From Pirellulales bacterium (GTDB lineage Bacteria; Planctomycetota; Planctomycetia; Pirellulales; JAICIG01), in the NCBI GenBank assembly GCA_025927475.1, contig JAICLL010000030.1, positions 1 to 49,136 of the forward strand: a stretch of 49,136 nucleotides of DNA, in the 5' to 3' direction. Below the pieces are notes generated by a model. That model had not been told where the DNA came from. It made no database searches and was given only the letters and a program-made list of their open reading frames with translations. The translations under genes and the position numbers were made by a program. Below are positions 42,925 to 49,136 of the stretch, piece by piece. The number at the start of each line of letters is the position of its first letter. The first letter of the stretch is position 1.

Positions 42925-44996
42925 GAACGTCCGTCGCCTTATCGCTACTGCTTGTGCTTTCCGCCGGGCAGGCGCGCGCGGCGACGCCGGTCGAGTCGCT
43001 GCGGCGCTGGCTGACCGAACTCGATCGCGCCACACCGAACCAGCCGGCTGAGTTCTCGGCCGAATCGAACGCGCGGCTGGCCAAGGCGGCCGAAGCCATC
43101 GAACTTTGGTGCCTGCAACTGACCCAGCCACCGGTGACACGGCCGCCGGTGACACGGCCACCCGTGACACGGCCGCCGGTGACACGGCCACCCGTGACAC
43201 GGCCACCTGCGGTTAACAGCCAAGCCTTGCTCGAAACCGTCGGGCATGTGCTCAGTGCCAAGAACACCGTCGATCGGTTATTGGACGATACGCTCGACGT
43301 TCGGCGGCGGTTCGCCGCGCTGCCTGACGATCCGGCGCGCCACGACGAGCTGTGCGCGTATCTTCAGGCGGTGACTCAATTGACCGATCTTTCGGGCAGG
43401 CTGCGCTATCTGCAGGTTGACGCACTGAGCGCGGCCATTCCGCGGCTGATCGCTCGTCCGGCTGAGGCGCGCCGGCTGCTCGATCGGCTGTTGCTCGAAC
43501 GCAGCAGCGTGGGAGCGTTTTTGGCAGCGCAGCTTTGTTGGGCCACGCCCGAGGGTGTGCCCGCGCCGCCGATCGACCTGGCGGTGCAACAAAAGGTGTT
43601 GCAACTCATCGTGACGACCGGCGAGACGTCGGTCTTGCCGCTGCTGATCGGCCTGCTGGACGATGCCGAGCGGCAGCCGAAGTTGGCCATCGCGGCGGCG
43701 GAGACGATTCGCCGCATCGGCCTCCCGCAAGAGCCGTGGCCGCAGCCCCGCGAAAACCTGCCCCCGCCCCCGATAACCCCACGCAAGCTGCGCGAGGCGC
43801 TGGGCCGCATCGGCGTCTCGCAGTTGCGCGGTGATTGGGCCAGGCGGCATGCCGAGTTGCTCCGCTGGCTCGATGTGCTGGTGCGCGAAGGGCTCACCGA
43901 GCATAGCTACCGCATGGGGCCGTTCGATGTGCAGCCCGGCGATTGGTTGCTGATGCGCAATCCTTCGCCTTACAACCAATTCACCGATCTGACGCCGGGG
44001 CTGTTCACGCACGTCGGCGTGGTCACGCTGGCTCGCGGCAGCGACGGCATTCAGCGGATGGTGCTGGTCGATCTGCCCGAACGCGGCAGCCAGATTCCGG
44101 CGGCGAACGTCGAAACCTATGTATTGCGCTCGCTGAATTACTGTTTTCTGCGGCACGCCGATGCGACCACGGCCGCCGCCATGGGTAAAGCCGCCCGCGA
44201 GGTCATCGGCAACGAGTCGGTGTTTGACCTGAACTTCCGGCTCGGCGGCGTATTAGATTTGCAGGGGCAATCGCTGTCGGGCAAGAAGATCGAGACGTAT
44301 TGCGCAGGGCTGCTGCTGCTGTGCGCGTTGCAGACCAGCGCCCCGCGCGAAGAGTTTTTTCCCATTCCTGAACATCCCGCTGGCGGGCGAACGCTGGAGA
44401 ACCTGGCCAAGCTCGGGCTGTCGATGGACGACGATTTTATTTCGCCCACCGGGGCGATGTTCTCTACGCGGCTGCGGCTGGTGGGTCGCCGCGAGCCGAT
44501 GTACGATCCGCGCCGCGAGGTGGAAGAAGCCGTGTTCGACCACTTCGCGCACTTGTTGGCCACGCAGACGCTGGTGCCGTCGCCCGACTTGTTTCAATCG
44601 TTGCGGTTGAAGGTGGCCGAAGCTTCGCGCGGCAACGCTTTGCTGGCCGAGGCGTTGGCGCGTGCCGCCCGAGTCAACGCGCAAACCGACCTGGTTTCAG
44701 CCGCCAAGGCGGCGGCGGTGGTCGAAACGCTCGACGAGATCGCCTTTGGCGCCAGCCGCGAGTTTCTCGAGGCGCGTGAAAGCTTGCTCGACGATCCGGC
44801 GGCCGAGCTGGCCCGCGACGGCGAGCCAGCCGATGAAGTCGCGGCCATCGAGCAATTTCAACGACGGCACGCGGCTCTTTATGAGGCCTGGCAGCAAGGC
44901 AAGCTGACCCCGCGGCGTCTGCGGCTGGATCTGGTGAAATACTACAGCGACCTCGGCAAGCACGAGCTCGAGCAGCGTTTTTTCGCCCCGCCGTAG
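42921..44996 (+). CDS. Exported YiiX/DUF830-type permuted papain-fold protein
   Basis: A 691-residue exported protein starting at GTG 42921, with signal peptide (VRTSVALSLLLVLSAGQARA). A Pro/Thr/Arg repeat linker (PPVTR units, about 69-97) follows. The catalytic part is around 330-450: MGPFDVQPGDWLLMRNPSPYNQFTDLTPGLFTHVGVVTLARG, with the His of FTHVGVV, and downstream ETYCAGLLLL with the Cys, the reversed order typical of circularly permuted YiiX/DUF830 papain-like hydrolases. The remainder (residues 450-690) is helical with no recognised domain. A periplasmic amidase or peptidase activity on cell-wall peptides or lipids is inferred. Confidence 0.83.
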   Translation: MRTSVALSLLLVLSAGQARAATPVESLRRWLTELDRATPNQPAEFSAESNARLAKAAEAIELWCLQLTQPPVTRPPVTRPPVTRPPVTRPPVTRPPAVNSQALLETVGHVLSAKNTVDRLLDDTLDVRRRFAALPDDPARHDELCAYLQAVTQLTDLSGRLRYLQVDALSAAIPRLIARPAEARRLLDRLLLERSSVGAFLAAQLCWATPEGVPAPPIDLAVQQKVLQLIVTTGETSVLPLLIGLLDDAERQPKLAIAAAETIRRIGLPQEPWPQPRENLPPPPITPRKLREALGRIGVSQLRGDWARRHAELLRWLDVLVREGLTEHSYRMGPFDVQPGDWLLMRNPSPYNQFTDLTPGLFTHVGVVTLARGSDGIQRMVLVDLPERGSQIPAANVETYVLRSLNYCFLRHADATTAAAMGKAAREVIGNESVFDLNFRLGGVLDLQGQSLSGKKIETYCAGLLLLCALQTSAPREEFFPIPEHPAGGRTLENLAKLGLSMDDDFISPTGAMFSTRLRLVGRREPMYDPRREVEEAVFDHFAHLLATQTLVPSPDLFQSLRLKVAEASRGNALLAEALARAARVNAQTDLVSAAKAAAVVETLDEIAFGASREFLEARESLLDDPAAELARDGEPADEVAAIEQFQRRHAALYEAWQQGKLTPRRLRLDLVKYYSDLGKHELEQRFFAPP
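43129..43208. repeat. 15-bp in-frame minisatellite in the YiiX-like gene
   Basis: About five copies of CCGGTGACACGGCCG/A (with CCCGTGACACGGCCA variants) encoding PPVTR repeats right after the first helical region. It preserves the reading frame. Confidence 0.9.
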
Positions 44997-45107
44997 CAAC
45001 TAGCACGACCCTGATTGGTTTTGACAGACAAGTCAGGCAAACGCCCCGGTGGCTGGGGCCGCACACAGATCGGAAAAGTCGGATCAATATTCCTGGAGAT
45101 CGGAAAA

Positions 45108-45488
45108 ATGGCCGCCGTTCTACTCGCCGCGCTAGCCGCCATATCTGGCGGTCGAGATGCCAACACATTCGTGATTCACAGGGACCACCGTGTCGAGGGC
45201 TTCGACTACGAGCTATTGGCCAAAATCACCGCCCGCAACGCCGCCAAACGGGCCGCCATGAAAGAATGGGACTACGATTCCGAAACGTGGCTGCCAGTGG
45301 CGAAAGAGAAGCCGCCACATCCTCGGCCCTACAAGCGCGACGATAGCGCCGTCCGCGCAGCGCGCATGCACCGCGCGGCCATGCGGCATCAGCGGCAAGC
45401 ATCCAGCGCCTCAACGTGGTGGATTGCGGTCCCGACGCCAAATCCCCGCTGCCCGTTTTCCTGCTTGGTGCTGCCGGTGTCGTATTAG
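45108..45488 (+). CDS. Small exported hypothetical protein
   Basis: A 126-residue frame with a short hydrophobic N-terminus (MAAVLLAALAAIS) and a polar body (HRDHRVEGFDYELLAKITARNAAKRAAMKEWDYDSETWLP) that ends in a Cys/Trp/Pro stretch. GGAG lies 9 bases before ATG 45108; the frame is open further upstream to 45015. No recognised family. The signal-like start and ribosome binding site are the main support. Confidence 0.45.
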   Translation: MAAVLLAALAAISGGRDANTFVIHRDHRVEGFDYELLAKITARNAAKRAAMKEWDYDSETWLPVAKEKPPHPRPYKRDDSAVRAARMHRAAMRHQRQASSASTWWIAVPTPNPRCPFSCLVLPVSY

Positions 45489-45543
45489 GCGAGAGGGTTC
45501 ATTTCTCGTTGAGCTTGGCCGCATTCTGAGTTAGAATGCAGTC

Positions 45544-45858
45544 ATGGTCCTGGAACTGTCACTGTCACCTGAACTTGAAGATCGCCTGCGGCAAGAGGCC
45601 CAGCGGCGCGGGGTCTCGCTCGATACAGTGACGATCGAGTTGCTCGATAAGCATTTGCCGCACGATGACGAAGGGCGGCGCTCGGCGGCGATCACCATGC
45701 TGCACGATTGGGCTCGTGAAGATCAATCACTTTCCGATGAGGGTGCGGCCGAGAATGCCTCGGTTTTGCGTGCGCTAGACGAGCACCGCCCCTCATACCG
45801 GAAGCTGTTCGGAAACATCTTGTCGGAAGAAAGCAATGGCTCGGCTCGTTCTTCTTGA
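45544..45858 (+). CDS. Antitoxin of a PIN toxin pair
   Basis: A 104-residue protein: N-terminal ribbon-helix-helix-like pattern (LELSLSPELEDRLRQEAQRRGVSLDTVTIELLDKHL), followed by an acidic/Ser-rich tail. RHH antitoxins repress their own operon as dimers. It overlaps the PIN gene by 23 bases. Only a weak GAG precedes the ATG. Annotated as antitoxin from its position and pattern. Confidence 0.75.
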   Translation: MVLELSLSPELEDRLRQEAQRRGVSLDTVTIELLDKHLPHDDEGRRSAAITMLHDWAREDQSLSDEGAAENASVLRALDEHRPSYRKLFGNILSEESNGSARSS

Positions 45859-46273
45859 CTCCGGGCCGCTGGGACTGCTTACCGCGCCGCCGCGCAAGGC
45901 GGCGTCTCAGCCGTGCGCTCAATGGCTTGCGCAACTCATTGGGGCGCATTGCCGGATCGTCGTCCCAGAGATCACCGACTATGAACTTCGGCGCGAGTTG
46001 CTCCGGGCCGGAAAGTTGATCAGCGTTCGCCGGCTGGATGCCCTTGAGCGAGCAACCGAGTACCTGCCGATCACGACGGCGGCGATGCGCCGAGCGGCTG
46101 AAGTTTGGGCGCAGGCCCGGCAACATGGCCAACCCACGGCAGGGGATGACACCATCGACGCCGACATGATTCTCGTCGGCCAAGCCCAGACGATGGGCGT
46201 TCGCGGGCCATTTTGGCCCGCGAATGCGGCTCCCTTTCAGCCCGCGATCGACAGATTGAGCACGCCCGGCTAG
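45836..46273 (+). CDS. PIN-domain toxin-like protein
   Basis: A 145-residue PIN-fold protein. The first acidic motif is LLDSGPLGLL (canonical LDTNVLI has the same D), the second is in PEITDYELRREL, and the third is in DDTIDADMILVGQAQTMGV. The fourth, usually an N-x-x-D in the GLTLVTRN region, reads RGPFWPANAAPF and lacks the acid. PIN toxins cleave specific RNAs; the missing fourth acid leaves activity uncertain. GGAA lies upstream inside the antitoxin gene. Confidence 0.8.
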   Translation: MARLVLLDSGPLGLLTAPPRKAASQPCAQWLAQLIGAHCRIVVPEITDYELRRELLRAGKLISVRRLDALERATEYLPITTAAMRRAAEVWAQARQHGQPTAGDDTIDADMILVGQAQTMGVRGPFWPANAAPFQPAIDRLSTPG

Positions 46274-46312
46274 AATTTCCGAGAGATTGCCCCGACTTGG
46301 TTGGTGTCGGTT

Positions 46313-47179
46313 ATGTTTCTGCGAACCATTATTTTGCCAATGTCGGCGGTTATCGTTCTCGCCGCTGCCGAAGAGCTTGGTGTTTCGCGCGAAGAGGCAC
46401 GCGCGGCGGCTTCGGCGGAAGACGAGTCGCCGGAAGCGCAGCGCGCCAGCCGGCTGAACACGATGAAGGAGATCGTTCGCGGCATCAAGTTGCAGTCGGA
46501 CGAGGGCGAAGACCGCGCCGCGTTGGAACTCTTGCCCGATCCGCTGCTGCGCTATTCCGACCCGGCCCATGATTCGCTTGAAGATGCGACGGTCTGGTTG
46601 TGGCGCCGCGGCGGGCGTCCCGCGGCAATTTTGAAATTGGAGTTTTATCCGCGGCTCGATTGCGGCCCGACCTGGAGTTTCTGCTGGACGTCGCTTTCCG
46701 ACACACGGATTGATGGCCAAATGGAAGGCGGCAAATCGTGGTCGTCGCAGCCGGTGGACATCGTGCCGCAATGGTTGCCCGACGCGCCTTTGCCCGCCGA
46801 TGATGCGGAACAACGACTGCGTCAAATGCGCCAACTGGCGAGGCGCTTCACGGCCTACCGCATTTATGGCGAGCACGGACGATCGCAGCTTCGCTTATTA
46901 TCGCGGCCGGTGTACCGCTATTGCAGCGAAGCCGAAGGCATCCAAGATGGCGCGGTGTTCAGCGTCGTGAAAGACACAAACCCGCATATCGAGCTTTTGC
47001 TTGAATCTGCCATCGACGGCGAGTCACCGCGTTGGCGATATGCGTGCGTGCGGCACGCAGACGCGGAGTGTCACTTGCTGCTTGATGGTCGTGAAGTTTG
47101 GCAAGCGAAAATGCAGGCGGAGATTGATTCTCGAAGGCCCTACTTCTGGTTTCAAACGCCAGCAACTCAGAAACCATGA
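46313..47179 (+). CDS. Exported hypothetical protein, planctomycete-type
   Basis: A 288-residue protein with a signal-type N-terminus (FLRTIILPMSAVIVLAAAEELG). The body contains LLPDPLLRYSDPAHDSLEDATVWLWRRGGRPAAILKLEFYPR, a pattern I associate with planctomycete hypothetical proteins (L-P-L-L-R-Y-x-D-P...W-x-W-G-R-P). The rest is mixed alpha/beta without catalytic motifs. ATG 46313 is chosen over TTG 46301 because it puts the hydrophobic segment next to the start. No strong ribosome binding site. Function unknown. Confidence 0.7.
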   Translation: MFLRTIILPMSAVIVLAAAEELGVSREEARAAASAEDESPEAQRASRLNTMKEIVRGIKLQSDEGEDRAALELLPDPLLRYSDPAHDSLEDATVWLWRRGGRPAAILKLEFYPRLDCGPTWSFCWTSLSDTRIDGQMEGGKSWSSQPVDIVPQWLPDAPLPADDAEQRLRQMRQLARRFTAYRIYGEHGRSQLRLLSRPVYRYCSEAEGIQDGAVFSVVKDTNPHIELLLESAIDGESPRWRYACVRHADAECHLLLDGREVWQAKMQAEIDSRRPYFWFQTPATQKP

Positions 47180-47222
47180 GGCTGGCTTGAAAATTGGAGG
47201 TAGTCCGGGTTTCGTGGAGGAT

Positions 47223-48776
47223 TCAGGGGACCGGCCATGTTAGCACTTGCCGGTCGGCCAGCAGCCGCTCGCGCAGTTTTGGCATGTCGATCTCCTGCAC
47301 CGGCACATCGGCGTCGATGGCCAGGCAGGCCGCCGTGGCTGCCGACTGGCCGAGCACCATGAATACCGGTTCCATGCGAATCGAGCCATAGGCGATGTGC
47401 GACGCCGAAAGGCACACCGGCGCCAGCAGGTTTTCGCACTCGGCTTGCTTCGGCACGATTGCCCCGTAGGCGATCGGGTAGGGTGTGAAGCCGTGTACCT
47501 GCACGTCGCCTTCGTTGATGGCGTGTCCGTCTTTCACCCACCGCTGCGTGTTGTGCGAATCCATGCCATAAGCCGCCAAGCCCACGGGATGCTCGGCGAC
47601 TTGCCGCCCCTGGCAGTGGTGCTGCGTCATGACACAGTCAGAAATCATTCGCCGCGCCTCGCGGATATAAAGCTGGTGCGGCCAGCCGCCCTGATCGCGA
47701 AACTCGTCCTTGCAAAGGCCCCAGCGATTGACCTCGCGCCGCACTTTCTCGGGCAGTCGCGGATCATTGGCCAGAAACCACATCATGCCCTGCTGATACT
47801 CGACGTGCTCTTGAAAAATCTTCTCGCGGGTCGCGTAGTCGCCGTCGGGATAGTCGTAGTTCATGCCAATGTTGTCACTGCTGAACGCGCCGTTGTTGTT
47901 GGTGTCGGTCTTGCGGTTTGGCATCGGCAGATTGCTGCCCAAGGCATCGAACACGCCCGCCTCGATATAGCGCCGCAGCAATTCGTAACGCAACGGGTCG
48001 TAGCCCGGCGGCTTGGGAAACGGCAGGCGGTTAGCCGGGTCGTCGGTCAGACACATGCGAAAGTTGTAGGCCTGCACGCGGCGATCGCCTTCGCCGTGCT
48101 TGCCCGGACTTCCGTCATGGATGCCGGGCAGCAAGCCGCTAGACGGATCTCCGGGAATCACATACGGATCGACAGGCTTTTTGAACTGGTGCTTGGTCGA
48201 CCCAAGCTGCACGCCGTTGAGCGTTTCGTCGTAAACCGAGTTGGCCTCGCGTCCCACGTGATACGACACGCCGGCCTTGGCCATCAGGTCGCCCTCGTAA
48301 CTGGCGTCGATATAAACGCGGCCGGTGTAAGATGGGCCGCCTACCATGACGATCGAGACAATCCGCCGCCCGTGTTTCTGAACCCCCTTGGCAAGGTCGA
48401 GCCGCTGTCCGCGGACGACCGTGACACCGGGGGTGGCGGCCAACTCGTCCATCGCTGCTTCAGCGACGTGCGGTTCGAACTTCCAGGCTTCATCCTGGCC
48501 ATAATGCCGGCCGACGCGCTGATAGAACTCGCGTGCAATTCCACCGATGGCCCCTTTGTTGCCGATATCGGTGGCGCCCAATCCGCCGGAACTGAGCCCG
48601 CCGAGATGTTTTCCTGGCTCGATCAGCACCACTTGCTTGCCCATTCGTGCGGCCTGCACAGCGGCGGCTACTCCGCCCGAAGTTCCCCCATAGACAACCA
48701 CGTCGTAGTCGTCTGCCTGAGCCAGGCAGGGCATCGTTACGAAAAAAGCCAGGGCGATCGAAGGTATTGAATTCAT
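47223..48776 (-). CDS. Exported FAD-dependent oxidoreductase
   Basis: A 517-residue flavoprotein exported by signal sequence MNSIPSIALAFFVTMPCLAQA. The mature N-terminus is an FAD-binding Rossmann fold: YDVVVYGGTSGGVAAAVQAARMGKQVVLIEPGKHLGGLSSGGLG, with the dinucleotide-binding Gly pattern and the following E-P. A second FAD-contact region lies near the C-terminus (YGSIRMEPVFMVLGQSAATAACLA). This belongs to the large planctomycete/verrucomicrobial family of secreted FAD-dependent oxidoreductases (DUF/FAD_oxidored) often tied to glycan breakdown. The start is ATG 48776 from signal-peptide position; the frame is open to 48860. Substrate unknown. Confidence 0.9.
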   Translation of the reverse strand: MNSIPSIALAFFVTMPCLAQADDYDVVVYGGTSGGVAAAVQAARMGKQVVLIEPGKHLGGLSSGGLGATDIGNKGAIGGIAREFYQRVGRHYGQDEAWKFEPHVAEAAMDELAATPGVTVVRGQRLDLAKGVQKHGRRIVSIVMVGGPSYTGRVYIDASYEGDLMAKAGVSYHVGREANSVYDETLNGVQLGSTKHQFKKPVDPYVIPGDPSSGLLPGIHDGSPGKHGEGDRRVQAYNFRMCLTDDPANRLPFPKPPGYDPLRYELLRRYIEAGVFDALGSNLPMPNRKTDTNNNGAFSSDNIGMNYDYPDGDYATREKIFQEHVEYQQGMMWFLANDPRLPEKVRREVNRWGLCKDEFRDQGGWPHQLYIREARRMISDCVMTQHHCQGRQVAEHPVGLAAYGMDSHNTQRWVKDGHAINEGDVQVHGFTPYPIAYGAIVPKQAECENLLAPVCLSASHIAYGSIRMEPVFMVLGQSAATAACLAIDADVPVQEIDMPKLRERLLADRQVLTWPVP

Positions 48777-48893
48777 GGCGATATCTGTGCTTAAAACGGA
48801 TTGAGCAATGGAACGCCGTTGATTTGGCGCGGCGAACCCAGAGGTTCGGTATAGTTTCAATCAAGGGCCACGTCAAATGTGTTCCCGGCCGTC

Positions 48894-48999
48894 TAAGGAG
48901 CGGACGAAAAATAACTTCGACATACACATCCCTCTCCCTCCGGGAGAGGTCAGGTGAGGGCCAAGACAATTGCCGAAGTTATTTTTCGTCCGCTCCTTA
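48894..48999. mobile_element. MITE-like palindromic element, copy 2 (inverted)
   Basis: A 106-bp near-palindrome with terminal inverted repeats starting TAAGGAGCGGACG and ending CGTCCGCTCCTTA. Its reverse complement equals copy 1 (41390-41494) except for one substitution and one end base. The inserted position is upstream of the FAD-oxidoreductase gene. Confidence 0.88.
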
Positions 49000-49113
49000 G
49001 TTCAAGTTTCGCAGTTTTTGCTAGCAGCAGGGTAGCTGGCACGGGCCCCTTGGTTAAAGAGCGAGCCTCCCGAAGAATGCCTTTAGAACAAGAGCATCTG
49101 AAGGAGGCCCGCA

Positions 49114-49136
49114 ATGTACTTGGCAAGTTCGTTCGC
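49114..49136 (+). CDS. Start of a gene running off the right edge
   Basis: Seven codons beginning ATG at 49114, with a near-perfect AAGGAGG 6 bases upstream, then the window ends. Product cannot be told. The region from 49000 has no other gene. Confidence 0.45.

Noticed and set aside
15929-45030. Shared motif TGATYGGTTTTGAC upstream of 16091 and 45108
   Set aside because: A similar 14-base string occurs at about 15931 and 45011, but the flanks differ and two occurrences are too few to call a regulatory site.
47247-48770. 507-codon plus-strand frame opposite the FAD oxidoreductase
   Set aside because: Shadow frame without a ribosome binding site; the minus frame has a signal peptide and an FAD-binding fold.
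1-49136. tRNA or rRNA genes
   Set aside because: I scanned the intergenic spacers by eye for T-loop-like GGTTCRANTCC and rRNA landmarks and saw none; a dedicated search (tRNAscan-SE, Infernal) would be decisive.

Overview
The window reads as a stretch of chromosome from a member of the Planctomycetota, most likely a Pirellulales-like organism. This is inferred from protein families, not from any rRNA. Indicators are an LEPR-XLL-type N-terminus followed by DUF11 repeats (1-1122), a DUF1559 pseudopilin with the H-x9-DG ending (33989-35068), a DUF6677-like protein, several exported families I associate with planctomycetes, high GC, many GTG/TTG starts, and scattered monocistronic genes with few operons. 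I found no tRNA, rRNA or CRISPR array.

Layout. 1-7 kb: the 5' part of a giant surface-protein gene, a 1272-residue CheB-CheR-kinase-receiver signalling protein, then small BON and FHA genes. 7-15 kb: a large exported protein with a degenerate PHP-like domain, a divergent EF-G-like GTPase bracketed by TTCAGGG-type repeats, hisA, a GT2-type glycosyltransferase and a 15-bp minisatellite. 15-20 kb: a helix-turn-helix regulator, a fusion of two cyclic-nucleotide-binding folds with four ferredoxin-like clusters, and a Gfo/Idh/MocA oxidoreductase. 19.8-27.9 kb: a RelE/ParE-like toxin-antitoxin operon with a decayed antitoxin duplicate, a MoxR ATPase, an SDR enzyme, small exported proteins, the tpx operon and a STAS-like gene.

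27.9-37.3 kb is the most unusual part. A 9.43-kb block is bounded by two 58-bp direct copies (56/58 identical) of the first 19 codons of the aspartokinase gene. The left copy is a dead stub. The right copy is the start of the intact lysC, and its ATG overlaps the stop of the last island gene. The block carries a glycosyltransferase, two small proteins, and a tightly packed plus-strand cassette: a Cys-rich probable lipoprotein (16 further Cys), a LolA-fold-like membrane-anchored protein, a C39-type cysteine peptidase without a transporter, a DUF1573 protein, a DUF1559 pseudopilin and a YfhO-like polytopic membrane protein. I see no integrase. My inference is that this is a horizontally acquired cell-envelope cassette that entered at the lysC 5' end.

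37.3-49.1 kb: the core genes lysC-ispF-cysS, a conserved small coiled-coil protein, an overlapping trio ending in a YiiX-like exported hydrolase, a PIN toxin-antitoxin pair, an exported hypothetical protein and an FAD-dependent oxidoreductase. Two nearly identical 105/106-bp palindromic MITE-like elements lie in opposite orientations at 41390 and 48894. The window ends seven codons into a gene with a strong ribosome binding site.

Across the window, short in-frame minisatellites (15- or 18-bp units) have expanded in linkers of unrelated genes and in one spacer.
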